Assembly (NCBI GenBank): GCA_030524545.1
Contig: JAUNGM010000006.1
Span: 95,991-159,990, forward strand
From: Eubacteriales bacterium
GTDB lineage: Bacteria; Bacillota; Clostridia; Lachnospirales; Lachnospiraceae
DNA length: 64,000 nucleotides
Reading direction: 5' to 3'
The position numbers were made by a program, and so were the translations under genes. Every line of letters starts with the position of its first letter. The first letter of the stretch is position 1. The notes beneath the pieces are model-generated. The model worked only from the letters and a program-made list of their open reading frames with translations, had not been told where the DNA came from and did not search any database. Of this stretch, positions 8,432 to 17,736 are shown in pieces.

Positions 8432-8911
8432 ATGTTAGACCAGTCTTATTACAAAAAGGCGGATGAGATTATCGAGCATTACGGCAGAAAAGCCGGATCG
8501 TTAATTCCCATCATGCAGGACATCCAGGCAGAGTACCGTTACCTGCCGGGAGAACTTCTCACCTATGTAGCAGCCGAAATCGGCGTAACAGAGGCTAAGG
8601 CATACAGCGTAGCTACTTTCTATGAGAACTTTTCCTTTGAGCCAAAAGGAAAGTACATCATCAAGGTCTGCGACGGAACAGCCTGTCATGTAAGAAAGTC
8701 CATGCCAGTGAAGGAAGCCATGATGAAAGAGCTTGGCTTAAGCCACAAGAAGCACACGACAGATGATATGATGTTTACCGTAGAGACAGTATCCTGTTTG
8801 GGTGCATGCGGATTAGCACCTACATTGACTGTCAATGATGAAGTACATCCCAAGATGACACCGGAAAAAGCTGTTGAGCTGCTGAATGGATTGAGAGGTG
8901 AAAAGGCATGA
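8432..8911 (+). CDS. hydC: Bifurcating [FeFe] hydrogenase subunit HydC (NuoE-like)
   Basis: 159 residues, thioredoxin-fold [2Fe-2S] subunit of the NuoE family. Cluster ligands are in VCDGTACHVR and VSCLGACGLAPT. In HydABC complexes it passes electrons between the flavin subunit and the hydrogenase subunit. The start follows AAGGAGGG. Its last codons overlap hydB (ATGA), and hydA follows, giving the canonical three-gene order of the cytoplasmic electron-bifurcating hydrogenase. Confidence 0.93.
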   Translation: MLDQSYYKKADEIIEHYGRKAGSLIPIMQDIQAEYRYLPGELLTYVAAEIGVTEAKAYSVATFYENFSFEPKGKYIIKVCDGTACHVRKSMPVKEAMMKELGLSHKKHTTDDMMFTVETVSCLGACGLAPTLTVNDEVHPKMTPEKAVELLNGLRGEKA

Positions 8912-10779
8912 GTATCGCTTGTAGAGATGACCTGTTAATGAAACAGGAAGAAGTGAAAAAAACTTTAGAAACTTATACCTGCCGTGTCCTCGTCTGTTCC
9001 GGTACCGGATGTATCGCGTCCGGTTCACAGAAGATTTATGACGAGATGGTCAGATTATGTGCAGATATTGACGGCGTGAAGGTAGAAATGCAGAAAGATG
9101 TTCCACATGTCGGCGTTGTGAAAACAGGCTGCCAGGGCCTTTGCGAGCTTGGGCCTCTGATGCGCATTGAGCCGTATGATTATCAGTATGTACACGTTCA
9201 GATCGAAGACTGCAAGGAAATCGTAGAGAAAACGATCCTCAACGGCCAGCCGATCGAGCGTCTGTTCTATAAACATAATAATGAAGTCTGTCAGCATCCG
9301 GATGATATTCCTTTCCTGAACCAGCAGACCAGAATCGTTCTGGAAAACTGCGGAAAGATTGATGCGGAATCCATTGACGAATATATTGCAGTGGGCGGTT
9401 ACACAGCACTTGCAAAGGCTCTTTTTGATATGGAACCGAAGGATGTTATTGACGAAGTGACCAAGTCCGGTCTGCGCGGCCGAGGCGGCGCCGGCTTCCC
9501 GGCAGGCAAGAAATGGGGCCAGGTAGCACGCCAGAAAGAAAAAGTCCGCTACGTAGTCTGCAACGGTGACGAAGGTGACCCGGGTGCATTCATGGACGGT
9601 TCCGTAATGGAAGGCGATCCGTATAAGATGATCGAAGGTATGACCATCGCTGCTTATGCGGTAGGCGCAGAGAACGGTTATATCTATGTACGTGCAGAAT
9701 ATCCCATGTCTGTAAAACGTCTCCGCATGGCTATCGAGCAGGCAGAGGCTTACGGACTCCTGGGTGACAATATCCTTGGATCAGGCGTGAATTTCCATTT
9801 ACATATCAACCGCGGCGCAGGCGCTTTCGTATGCGGTGAAGGTTCTGCCCTGACGGCATCTATCGAAGGAAACAGAGGTATGCCTCGAGTAAAACCGCCT
9901 CGTACTGTTGAAAAAGGCCTTTGGGAAAAACCAACCGTCCTGAACAACGTAGAAACCTATGCAAACGTTCCGAAGATCATCCTTCAGGGCGCTGACTGGT
10001 TCCGCACCATCGGAACAGAGGGAAGCCCGGGAACCAAGACCTTCTCCCTGACAGGCGCAATTGAGAACACCGGACTTATTGAGGTTCCGATGGGAACCAA
10101 CCTTCGTCATATTATCTATGATATCGGCGGCGGATTAAAGAGCGGCGCTGCATTTAAGGGCGTACAGATCGGCGGCCCGTCCGGCGGATGTCTGATTGAG
10201 GATCAGCTTGATCAGCCACTGGATTTCGATTCCGTGAAGAAACTTGACGCCATCATGGGTTCCGGCGGACTTGTTGTTATGGATGAAAACACCTGTATGG
10301 TTGAGGTTGCCAGATTCTTCATGAGCTTTACCCAGCGTGAGAGCTGCGGCAAATGTGTGCCGTGCCGTGAGGGAACAAAGCGCATGCTTGAAATCCTGGA
10401 AAAAATTGTAGCAGGCAAGGGCGAGATGTCTGACCTTGACGAGCTGGAAGAACTTGCAAGAATGGTACAGAGCATGGCTCTCTGCGGCCTTGGCAAGAGC
10501 GCTCCGCTTCCTGTAATCAGTACCCTGAAACGCTTCCGCAGCGAGTACGAAGAGCATATCAAAGATAAGAAGTGCCGTGCGAAGGTTTGTACCGCGCTCC
10601 GTCAGTTCCATATTAATCCGGAATTCTGTATCGGATGCGGCAAATGTGCGAAGAACTGCCCGGCAGGAGCAATCCACGGCAAGATCAAGAATCCATATAA
10701 GATTGACAATGACCTTTGTATCAAGTGTGGTGCATGTAAAGATAACTGTAACTTTGATGCAGTTTATGTGGAAGCATAG
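8908..10779 (+). CDS. hydB: Bifurcating hydrogenase flavin subunit HydB (NuoF-like)
   Basis: 623 residues. Order of domains: an N-terminal [2Fe-2S] thioredoxin-like domain (VCSGTGCIASGS and GCQGLCELGP, about 28-85), the NuoF FMN/NAD-binding core with LRGRGGAGFPAGKKW and CNGDEGDPGAF, an SLBB segment, the N3-type [4Fe-4S] motif ESCGKCVPCREGTKRM, and a C-terminal two-cluster ferredoxin domain (CIGCGKCAKNCPAGA and CIKCGACKDNC). It binds NAD(H) and is the likely site of flavin-based bifurcation coupling NADH, ferredoxin and H2. Start overlaps the hydC stop by 4 bases; hydA follows after 15 bases. Confidence 0.95.
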   Translation: MSIACRDDLLMKQEEVKKTLETYTCRVLVCSGTGCIASGSQKIYDEMVRLCADIDGVKVEMQKDVPHVGVVKTGCQGLCELGPLMRIEPYDYQYVHVQIEDCKEIVEKTILNGQPIERLFYKHNNEVCQHPDDIPFLNQQTRIVLENCGKIDAESIDEYIAVGGYTALAKALFDMEPKDVIDEVTKSGLRGRGGAGFPAGKKWGQVARQKEKVRYVVCNGDEGDPGAFMDGSVMEGDPYKMIEGMTIAAYAVGAENGYIYVRAEYPMSVKRLRMAIEQAEAYGLLGDNILGSGVNFHLHINRGAGAFVCGEGSALTASIEGNRGMPRVKPPRTVEKGLWEKPTVLNNVETYANVPKIILQGADWFRTIGTEGSPGTKTFSLTGAIENTGLIEVPMGTNLRHIIYDIGGGLKSGAAFKGVQIGGPSGGCLIEDQLDQPLDFDSVKKLDAIMGSGGLVVMDENTCMVEVARFFMSFTQRESCGKCVPCREGTKRMLEILEKIVAGKGEMSDLDELEELARMVQSMALCGLGKSAPLPVISTLKRFRSEYEEHIKDKKCRAKVCTALRQFHINPEFCIGCGKCAKNCPAGAIHGKIKNPYKIDNDLCIKCGACKDNCNFDAVYVEA

Positions 10780-10794
10780 AAGGGAGGATATACT

Positions 10795-12483
10795 ATGGGA
10801 ACCATGACAATTGACGGTAGAAAAGTCGAATTTACCAATGAAAGAAATGTCCTGACCGTTATCCGTAACGCAGGAATTGATCTTCCGACATTGTGCTACC
10901 ATTCCGAGTTATCCACTTTCGGCGCATGCCGTCTGTGTACGGTAGAAGATGACAGAGGCAAGACATTTGCTTCCTGTTCAGAGGAACCAAGAGACGGAAT
11001 GGTAATTTATACAAATACAGGAAAACTGAGAAAATACAGAAAACTGATTGTGGAGCTGCTGCTTGCGTCCCACTGCCGTGACTGTACTACCTGCCGCAAG
11101 AGCGGAGAATGTAAGCTGCAGGATCTGGCACATAAGCTGGGCGTACGTGAGATTCGCTTCAATAATTACAAAGAAGAGCATCCGATTGATTTCTCTTCTC
11201 CATCCATCGTACGTGATCCGAACAAATGTATCCAGTGCGGCAACTGTGTGCGTGCCTGTGAAGAATTACAGGGAATCGGTGTTCTCGGATTTGCTCATCG
11301 TGGAACAGAAGCGATTGCCACCACCGCATTCGACAGACCGATTGCAACGACCGACTGTGTAAACTGCGGCCAGTGCCGTGTATTCTGTCCGACCGGAGCA
11401 ATCACCATCCGCTCCAACAGAACCGATGTATGGGATGCACTTTCCGACAAAGATGTACGTGTAATTGCACAGATTGCTCCTTCTGTACGTGTGGCTGTAG
11501 GCGATCACTTCGGACTGCCCAAGGGCAAGAGCGTTATGGGAAGAATCGTAAACGCGCTTCATAAGATGGGATTTGATGAGGTTTACGATACCAACTTCAG
11601 TGCCGATCTGACGATCATGGAAGAAACAGCAGAATTTTTGAAGAGAGTGGAGACAGGCGGCAAGATGCCTCTTCTGACCTCCTGCTGTCCGGCCTGGGTG
11701 AAATTTATCACAGACCAGTACAAGGATTATATCCCGAACCTGTCCACCTGCCGTTCACCGCAGGGAATGCTTTCCGCGGTCATTAAAGAATACTATCGTG
11801 ATCCGGAGAGGGCACAGGGCAAAAAGACCGTTGTGGTATCCATTATGCCGTGTACCGCTAAGAAATACGAAGCAAACCGTCCGAACAGCTATACCAAGGG
11901 CGAAAAAGATACCGATATCGTTATTACCACCACCGAATTGATCCGCATGATCCAGGAATACGGTCTGGATCTCTCCAAGCTGGAAGCAGAAGCATGCGAT
12001 ATGCCGTTTGGCTATGGCTCCGGCGGCGGTGTGATCTTTGGTGTGACAGGTGGTGTGACAGAAGCAGTTCTGCGCCGCTTAAGTCCTGACCACAGTGCGG
12101 AATCACTGCAGACCATTGCAGACTGCGGTGTGCGCGGTACCGATGGAATCAAGGAATTTGTTGTACCATATAACGGAATTGACGTAAAGATCTGCGTTGT
12201 CAATGGTCTTGCCAATGCAAGAATCGTGATGGACCGCGTAAAGAACGGAGAAGCCGAATATCATCTGATCGAAGTTATGGCATGCCGCCGCGGCTGTATC
12301 ATGGGCGGAGGACAGCCTACGGGTGCAGGCGACAGAACAAAGGCAGCCAGAGCGCAGGGCATCTACAATGCAGATAAGGCAAGCATCATCAAGAAGTGCG
12401 ATGAGAATCCGCTGATTCACGGTCTGTATGACGGAATCCTTAAGGGCAAAGAGCACGAACTTCTTCATAACGAATTCTATTAA
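10795..12483 (+). CDS. hydA: Bifurcating [FeFe] hydrogenase catalytic subunit HydA
   Basis: 562 residues. From the N-terminus: a [2Fe-2S] ferredoxin domain (CYHSELSTFGACRLC), a His/Cys-ligated [4Fe-4S] motif (HCRDCTTCRKSGEC, 93-106), a two-cluster ferredoxin domain (CIQCGNCVRAC, CVNCGQCRVFC), then the H-cluster domain with TSCCPAWVKF (295-304), MPCTAKKYEA (351-360) and EVMACRRGCIMGGGQP near 490-505. This is group A architecture with the MPC motif, unlike the divergent neighbour. The ribosome binding site GGGAGG lies 8 bases upstream of ATG. A hairpin terminator follows. Confidence 0.95.
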   Translation: MGTMTIDGRKVEFTNERNVLTVIRNAGIDLPTLCYHSELSTFGACRLCTVEDDRGKTFASCSEEPRDGMVIYTNTGKLRKYRKLIVELLLASHCRDCTTCRKSGECKLQDLAHKLGVREIRFNNYKEEHPIDFSSPSIVRDPNKCIQCGNCVRACEELQGIGVLGFAHRGTEAIATTAFDRPIATTDCVNCGQCRVFCPTGAITIRSNRTDVWDALSDKDVRVIAQIAPSVRVAVGDHFGLPKGKSVMGRIVNALHKMGFDEVYDTNFSADLTIMEETAEFLKRVETGGKMPLLTSCCPAWVKFITDQYKDYIPNLSTCRSPQGMLSAVIKEYYRDPERAQGKKTVVVSIMPCTAKKYEANRPNSYTKGEKDTDIVITTTELIRMIQEYGLDLSKLEAEACDMPFGYGSGGGVIFGVTGGVTEAVLRRLSPDHSAESLQTIADCGVRGTDGIKEFVVPYNGIDVKICVVNGLANARIVMDRVKNGEAEYHLIEVMACRRGCIMGGGQPTGAGDRTKAARAQGIYNADKASIIKKCDENPLIHGLYDGILKGKEHELLHNEFY

Positions 12484-12545
12484 TGAATATCGCGATTCTG
12501 GGATGAAAAGGTATTTTGTCTCACAATATCGAAAAAGTGATCGGG

Positions 12546-12570
12546 CGGCCGCAGAAATGCGGCCGTCTTT
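12546..12570 (+). terminator. Terminator of hydCBA
   Basis: Perfect 8-bp stem CGGCCGCA/TGCGGCCG closed by a GAAA tetraloop, then TCTTT. The U-run is short but the stem is very stable. Confidence 0.75.
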
Positions 12571-12684
12571 CAAATTGCCGAAAAGCGATTTTGTAAAGAC
12601 AGAATAAGAATGAACGGACACCCCTTTGCATATACATATAACAATACATGCGATTGTGTAAATCTATGCAAGGGGGCTTTTATT

Positions 12685-14154
12685 ATGGAAAACTTTCAGG
12701 TTTACCGGGATATCCAGGCGCGGACCGGCGGTGATATATACATAGGTGTTGTAGGCCCTGTCCGTACCGGAAAATCCACTTTTATCCGAAGATTCATGGA
12801 ACTGACGGCACTTGCCGGTATGGAGCTGGAGAAACAGGCAGAGGTACGTGACCAGCTTCCCTTAAGCGGCGCAGGCAGGCTGATTACAACCGTGGAGCCT
12901 AAATTTATCCCCAAAGAGGCGGTGCCTGTCCTTTTGGGCGGTGAGCAGCAGGTAAAGGTCAAGCTTATCGACTGCGTGGGATTTCTTGTAAAGGATGCAT
13001 CCGGCCATGTAGAAGAAGGACGGGAGCGTATGGTCAAGACTCCCTGGTTTGAAAAGGAGATTCCCTTTCACGAAGCTGCGCAGCTTGGTACACGGAAAGT
13101 TATTCAGGAACATTCCACCATTGGTCTGGTCATTACAACGGATGGTACTTTCGGTGAGCTTCCCAGAGAAAATTTTGTGGAAGCAGAAGAAAAAACAGTC
13201 AGTGAACTGAAGAAGCAGGGCAAGCCTTTCCTGATCCTTGTAAATTCCCAGACACCATATAAAGAAGAGACACTTGCCCTTGCCAGGGAACTGCAGGAAA
13301 AGTATATGGTAACTGCCATTACGGCCAATTGTGAACAGCTTCGCAGGGAAGATGTTCCAAGAATTCTGGAAAACATTCTGTATGAGTTCCCGGTAAGCGA
13401 AATTCAGTATTTTATCCCCAAATGGGTGGAAATGCTTTCCGGGGAGCATGAGCTGAAGAACCAGCTTATCATGCAGATTAAGGAAAGAATGCAAAAGCTC
13501 TGCCATATTCGGGATATTACCAGAGAATCCATTCAGTTGAACGGTCCGTATGTACAGGATACAATGCTGGAAAATGTCAGCCTGTCCAATGGATGCGTAA
13601 AAATCCGGGTCCGGATAGACGAAAAGTATTACTATCAGCTTCTAAGCGAAATGTGTGGTGTCAGGATGGCAGGAGAATATGATCTGATCCATACTATCCG
13701 GGAGCTGTCCGACATGCGTGAACAGTATGTAAAAGTCCGGGCGGCTTTAGAAGCGGTCAGAGGAAGCGGATACGGGGTAGTTGTTCCGGAACTTGATGAA
13801 ATTAAGATGGAAGAACCAACCGTAATCCGGCAGGGGAATAAGTTCGGCGTAAAGATACGATCCAAAAGTCCCTCGATCCACATGATCAAAGCAAACATCG
13901 AAACGGAAATCGCGCCTATCGTAGGCACAGAGCAGCAGGCAAAAGATCTGATCCAGTATATAGGAGAGAGCAGTGAAAGAGGAGAAAGTGTCTGGGAGAC
14001 CAACATTTTCGGCAAATCAATCGAACAGCTGGTACAGGATGGCATACGAAGCAAAATCACTGCCATTACGGAAGAAAGTCAGGTAAAACTTCAGGATACC
14101 ATGCAAAAGATTGTGAATGACAGCAAGGGCGGACTTGTGTGTATCATAATATGA
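12685..14154 (+). CDS. spoIVA: Stage IV sporulation protein A
   Basis: 489 residues, matching the ~492 of B. subtilis SpoIVA. An ATPase that polymerises on the forespore outer membrane to form the coat basement layer. The Walker A motif GPVRTGKST lies at 24-32 with Lys30; the TRAFAC-like segment IGLVITTDGTFG and the NKxD-like VNSQTPY follow. The protein ends in a hydrophobic Gly-Leu-Val-Cys-Ile-Ile-Ile, as SpoIVA proteins do. Start chosen at the ATG behind AGGGGG; an upstream in-frame ATG at 12610 would add 25 unrelated residues. It shows that the organism belongs to a spore-forming lineage. Confidence 0.97.
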   Translation: MENFQVYRDIQARTGGDIYIGVVGPVRTGKSTFIRRFMELTALAGMELEKQAEVRDQLPLSGAGRLITTVEPKFIPKEAVPVLLGGEQQVKVKLIDCVGFLVKDASGHVEEGRERMVKTPWFEKEIPFHEAAQLGTRKVIQEHSTIGLVITTDGTFGELPRENFVEAEEKTVSELKKQGKPFLILVNSQTPYKEETLALARELQEKYMVTAITANCEQLRREDVPRILENILYEFPVSEIQYFIPKWVEMLSGEHELKNQLIMQIKERMQKLCHIRDITRESIQLNGPYVQDTMLENVSLSNGCVKIRVRIDEKYYYQLLSEMCGVRMAGEYDLIHTIRELSDMREQYVKVRAALEAVRGSGYGVVVPELDEIKMEEPTVIRQGNKFGVKIRSKSPSIHMIKANIETEIAPIVGTEQQAKDLIQYIGESSERGESVWETNIFGKSIEQLVQDGIRSKITAITEESQVKLQDTMQKIVNDSKGGLVCIII

Positions 14155-14165
14155 AAAAAATTGAA

Positions 14166-14189
14166 AAATTTCGAGATTTTTCGAAATTT
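14166..14189. terminator. Weak hairpin after spoIVA
   Basis: AAATTTCGA (14166-14174) pairs with TCGAAATTT (14181-14189) with a 6-base loop. There is no strong T run after it, so termination is uncertain. The ~145-base gap to the next gene otherwise holds only AT-rich promoter-like sequence, with a GCTGAA/TTCAGC inverted pair. Confidence 0.4.
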
Positions 14190-14300
14190 CCTTCGTATTA
14201 CTAATGTATAAGGTAATAATCTGGCTGAAAAAAAGTTTAAAATAATATTATTCAGCGGAGATCAGAAAAGAAATACACCAGGAAACGGGGGAAAGTACCA

Positions 14301-14543
14301 ATGAGAGAACAGAAGCTGCTGGCCGAAAGGATCAAAACACTTTGCGAAGAGAGAAAAATGTCCTATTATCTTTTGTCGTACAAATCTACGGTACCAATTA
14401 CGACGATTATGAACATCATCCACTGTACTACGAAGAATCCGGGAATTTTTACTATCATCAAGCTGTGTGATGGATTAGGTATTACGATTCAGGAATTCTT
14501 TAAGACAGATGAATTTCAAAATATTGAACGAGAGGCAGATTGA
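14301..14543 (+). CDS. Small XRE-type helix-turn-helix regulator
   Basis: 80 residues, a stand-alone HTH of the Cro/C1 class. The N-terminal helix (LLAERIKTLCEERKMSYYLL) and the recognition-helix region (TVPITTIMNII) fit the fold, and the C-terminal LCDGLGITIQEFF is the usual last helix of this family. There is no sensor or multimerisation domain. A GGGGG ribosome binding site lies upstream and a hairpin terminator directly after, so it is monocistronic. It precedes the polysaccharide locus but its target is unknown. Confidence 0.85.
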   Translation: MREQKLLAERIKTLCEERKMSYYLLSYKSTVPITTIMNIIHCTTKNPGIFTIIKLCDGLGITIQEFFKTDEFQNIEREAD

Positions 14544-14561
14544 TCAATATGCCATGTATGG

Positions 14562-14590
14562 CCGGGGAATCCACCAATTCCCCGGTTCTT
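14562..14590 (+). terminator. Terminator of the XRE gene
   Basis: CCGGGGAAT (14562-14570) pairs with ATTCCCCGG (14577-14585), followed by TTCTT. The following stretch to 14823 has no gene that I can support. Confidence 0.8.
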
Positions 14591-14823
14591 GTCTTCGGAG
14601 ATACCTGAAACGCAGGTTCTGCGAATTTTTTTTGCGTGAACGGAAAACGAGACAAAATTGTGCCGTTTTTTTGTTCAAAATCAGGTACGTGGTCTTAAAA
14701 ACTTGCAAACAGGCTGAGATATTGCTATAATAATAAAATGTGTATGTGAATGTTTTACATTTTTATGATGCATAAAATGGCAAAAATAGATAGAATTGTG
14801 ACTTAATTTGTATGGAAATAACA

Positions 14824-14852
14824 TTGACTAAAATGTAAATAAAGTTTATCAT
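14824..14852 (+). promoter_or_regulatory. Promoter of the polysaccharide locus
   Basis: TTGACT (14824-14829), 17-base spacer, TATCAT (14847-14852), about 48 bases before the first transferase gene, in a very AT-rich intergenic stretch. Confidence 0.6.
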
Positions 14853-14899
14853 AAAAGAAATAAAGATTTAATGTATGAATAGTGTTGGAGAAGAAAAAT

Positions 14900-16354
14900 A
14901 TGTATAAGAAATCAGCACAGGGTTGGTTGAAGCATTGGGATTTTATTCTGATGGATGTGGTTTGCCTGCAAATCGCTTTTGTGATTGCGTATCTTTCACG
15001 CCTGGGAATCAGGAACCCATATAACGATCAGCTCTACCGTAACCAGGCAATTGTACTTATTTTCTGTCAGGTTTTTGTAGCCTTTTTTGGTCAGACATTT
15101 CGTGATATTTTAAGGCGCGGATATTATGTGGAGTTTATAAAAACGGTGAAACATGTATGCGCGGTCATGCTCCTTGATATGTTGTATATGTTTATGACCC
15201 AGCAATCCGTTTCCTATTCACGTCTGACATTTATTATTACGGCTGCCGTATATTTCATTCTGGCATATGCTCAGCGTGTAGCATGGAAAGCATTTCTTGT
15301 AAAAAGGGGAAAGGGAACCGCCGGTAAGCGTTCCATGGTTGTCATCACTGTATGGGATACGGCCAGAGATGTATTAAAAAGGCTGGATATTAATCCTTAT
15401 GATGGTTTTGCTGTCACCGGAATTGCATTACTTGACAAAAATCTTACCGGGCAGTATATTAGAGGCGTTCCGGTTGTGGGAGATGCAAAGAGCATTAAGG
15501 ATTATGTGTGTCGGGAATGGGTAGATGAAGTCTTTGTCAGTATTCCGGATGACGCTGAATATCCCAAGAGCCTTGTCGATGCATTCATCCTCATGGGAGT
15601 GACCGTACATATGACGCTTTCTGAAATCGATAAGGTCAGTGCCGGTAAGCAGCATGTAGAGAAAATGGGTGATTATACGGTTCTCACCACCAGCATCAAT
15701 ATGACAACACCGAAGCAGCTTCTCTGGAAACGTCTGATCGATATTATGGGAGGTCTGGCAGGATGTCTGTTGACGGGAATTCTGTTTATTTTCGTTGCGC
15801 CGGCTATTTACATAAAGTCTCCGGGGCCGATCTTCTTCTCGCAGATTCGAATCGGTAAGAACGGAAGGAAGTTTAAGATTTATAAATTCCGAAGTATGTA
15901 TATGGATGCGGAGGAGCGTAAGAAGGAACTGATGGAGCAGAACAAGGTGAAGGATGGATTCATGTTCAAGATGGACTTCGATCCCAGAATCATCGGCAGT
16001 GAGAAGCTGGATAAGAACGGTAACCCCAAGGGCATCGGCAATTTCATCAGAAAAACTTCAATCGATGAATTCCCACAGTTCTGGAATGTGCTGAAGGGCG
16101 ATATGAGCCTGGTAGGGACAAGGCCGCCGACAGTAGATGAGTGGGAGAAATACGATCTTCATCATAGAGCTCGAATGGCTATCAAGCCCGGTATTACAGG
16201 AATGTGGCAGGTAAGCGGACGAAGCGATATTACGGATTTTGAAGAAGTTGTTCGTCTGGATACCGAATATATAGAGAACTGGAGCATTGGACTGGATATT
16301 AAGATTTTGGGCAAAACGGTTTTGACGGTGCTTCACAATGATGGTGCGATGTAA
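14900..16354 (+). CDS. Polyprenyl phosphoglycosyl transferase (WbaP/WcaJ type)
   Basis: 484 residues. Several hydrophobic N-terminal segments (about 15-130), a CoA-binding-like middle domain (about 145-265) and the C-terminal bacterial sugar transferase domain with KRLIDIMGG, IYKFRSMYMDAEE, TSIDEFPQFWNVLKGDMSLV and PGITGMWQVSGR. Such enzymes transfer a sugar-1-phosphate from a nucleotide sugar to undecaprenyl phosphate at the inner face of the membrane, starting a repeat unit. The ATG at 14900 has GGAG 9 bases upstream; a GTG 18 bases earlier is less likely. A second enzyme of this class is at 45578. Confidence 0.92.
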   Translation: MYKKSAQGWLKHWDFILMDVVCLQIAFVIAYLSRLGIRNPYNDQLYRNQAIVLIFCQVFVAFFGQTFRDILRRGYYVEFIKTVKHVCAVMLLDMLYMFMTQQSVSYSRLTFIITAAVYFILAYAQRVAWKAFLVKRGKGTAGKRSMVVITVWDTARDVLKRLDINPYDGFAVTGIALLDKNLTGQYIRGVPVVGDAKSIKDYVCREWVDEVFVSIPDDAEYPKSLVDAFILMGVTVHMTLSEIDKVSAGKQHVEKMGDYTVLTTSINMTTPKQLLWKRLIDIMGGLAGCLLTGILFIFVAPAIYIKSPGPIFFSQIRIGKNGRKFKIYKFRSMYMDAEERKKELMEQNKVKDGFMFKMDFDPRIIGSEKLDKNGNPKGIGNFIRKTSIDEFPQFWNVLKGDMSLVGTRPPTVDEWEKYDLHHRARMAIKPGITGMWQVSGRSDITDFEEVVRLDTEYIENWSIGLDIKILGKTVLTVLHNDGAM

Positions 16355-16363
16355 GTGACAATA

Positions 16364-16416
16364 CAAATAATATATTTAACGGCTGGAAGGCTTCCAACCG
16401 CTAAATATATTATTTG
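16364..16416. promoter_or_regulatory. Long hairpin between the first transferase and rfbA
   Basis: A 53-base inverted repeat with a 25-bp stem, two mismatches and a 3-base loop, beginning CAAATAATATATTTA and ending TAAATATATTATTTG. No T run follows, so it is not an obvious terminator; an RNA processing or stability element, or an attenuator in the polysaccharide operon, is possible. Confidence 0.6.
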
Positions 16417-16453
16417 TGATAAGTAATAAATATAATAAACAGAGGGAGATAGC

Positions 16454-17350
16454 ATGAAAGGAATTATTTTAGCAGGCGGTTCAGGGACAAGACTGTATCC
16501 ATTGACAAAGGTAACGTCAAAACAATTGCTGCCTATATACGACAAACCTATGATCTATTATCCGATGTCCGTTTTGATGAATGCGGGTATCCGGGATATT
16601 TTGATTATTTCGACACCAAGCGATACACCGAGATTTCAGGAGCTGCTTGGCAGCGGAGCACAATTTGGCGTGAATTTAACGTATGCCGTACAGCCGTCAC
16701 CGGATGGCCTGGCACAGGCTTTCATCATCGGAGCTGATTTTGTTGGTGATGATACGGTTGCTATGGTGTTAGGGGACAATATTTTTGCAGGACATGGTCT
16801 GAAGAAACGTCTGCAGGCCGCCGTACATAATGCAGAGAACGGAAAAGGAGCCACTGTATTTGGATACTATGTAGATGATCCGGAACGGTTCGGTATCGTA
16901 GAATTTGATCAGAACGGACATGCTGTTTCCATAGAAGAAAAGCCGCAGAAACCCAAAAGTAATTATTGCGTAACCGGGCTGTATTTTTACGATAACCGTG
17001 TCGTTGAATTTGCCAAAAATCTGAAACCTTCGGCTCGTGGAGAATTGGAGATCACAGATTTAAACCGCATCTACCTGGAAAAAGGTGATCTGAATGTCGA
17101 ATTGCTCGGCCAGGGATTTACGTGGCTGGATACAGGAAGTCATGAGAGTCTGGTGGATGCTACGAACTTTGTAAAAACTGTAGAAAATCATCAGCATCGT
17201 AAGATTGCCTGTCTGGAGGAGATTGCTTACCTGAACGGCTGGATCAGCCGGGAGGAACTGCTTTCTGTCTATGAAGTGATGAAGAAAAACCAGTATGGAC
17301 AGTATCTGAAGGATGTGCTGGATGGAAAATATATGGATGCGCTTAGATAG
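16454..17350 (+). CDS. rfbA: Glucose-1-phosphate thymidylyltransferase
   Basis: 298 residues, full length. Makes dTDP-glucose from dTTP and glucose-1-phosphate, feeding dTDP-rhamnose or dTDP-amino-sugar pathways. The nucleotidyltransferase signature [11 protein letters not shown] is at 8-18 and the catalytic-site motifs VLGDNIFAG and [10 protein letters not shown] follow. Start behind GAGGGAG. rfbB, rfbC and rfbD are not in the window, so the later steps must be encoded elsewhere. The product could supply the aminotransferase at 17737. Confidence 0.96.
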   Translation: MKGIILAGGSGTRLYPLTKVTSKQLLPIYDKPMIYYPMSVLMNAGIRDILIISTPSDTPRFQELLGSGAQFGVNLTYAVQPSPDGLAQAFIIGADFVGDDTVAMVLGDNIFAGHGLKKRLQAAVHNAENGKGATVFGYYVDDPERFGIVEFDQNGHAVSIEEKPQKPKSNYCVTGLYFYDNRVVEFAKNLKPSARGELEITDLNRIYLEKGDLNVELLGQGFTWLDTGSHESLVDATNFVKTVENHQHRKIACLEEIAYLNGWISREELLSVYEVMKKNQYGQYLKDVLDGKYMDALR

Positions 17351-17463
17351 ATAAAACATCTTGATCGAAATATGGATGCCTGTTTTAGGGATGGGATAAG
17401 TTTTTTGTGATTTGTCGAACAGGCATTATTGGTCATGCGATACGGAAACAGAGAGGAGCAGTT

Positions 17464-17703
17464 ATGATCGGAGAGCTAATTGTGATTGAAGGGCTGGATG
17501 GAAGCGGAAAAATGACCGTAAGGTATCGCGGAGATGAAAGCAAGAAGGATATACATGAGTGTAATCTAGAGTATATGAATTGATCAAAACTGGCTGCAGA
17601 GTATTGTGCCAGGAAACTGGAATGGAAGATTGTTCACAGTGTGAAAGATTGTACAATGCGGAGTATTGAGGAAATACATGACGAAATTGTCTCGTATATC
17701 TAA
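17464..17703 (+). pseudogene. Remnant of a thymidylate-kinase-like gene
   Basis: After GAGAGGAG, the frame begins with MIGELIVIEGLDGSGKMT, a dTMP-kinase P-loop N-terminus (normally GSGKST). It reaches an in-frame TGA at 17581 after 39 codons. The same frame then continues for 39 sense codons (through ARKLEWKIV and SIEEIHDEIVSYI) to TAA at 17703, resembling the C-terminal tail of the same family. So the two ends survive with a large internal deletion and a stop codon. It lies just before the AT-rich core of the locus. A 9-bp inverted repeat (17376-17384 with 17418-17426) precedes it. The stretch 17351-17736 contains nothing else I recognise. Confidence 0.75.
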
Positions 17704-17736
17704 AGAACATTGAAGAAGGAATAAAGGAGAAAAAGA

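Noticed and set aside
14509-14730. 73-codon open frame after the XRE gene
   Set aside because: Overlaps the XRE gene out of frame and runs through its terminator; no ribosome binding site.
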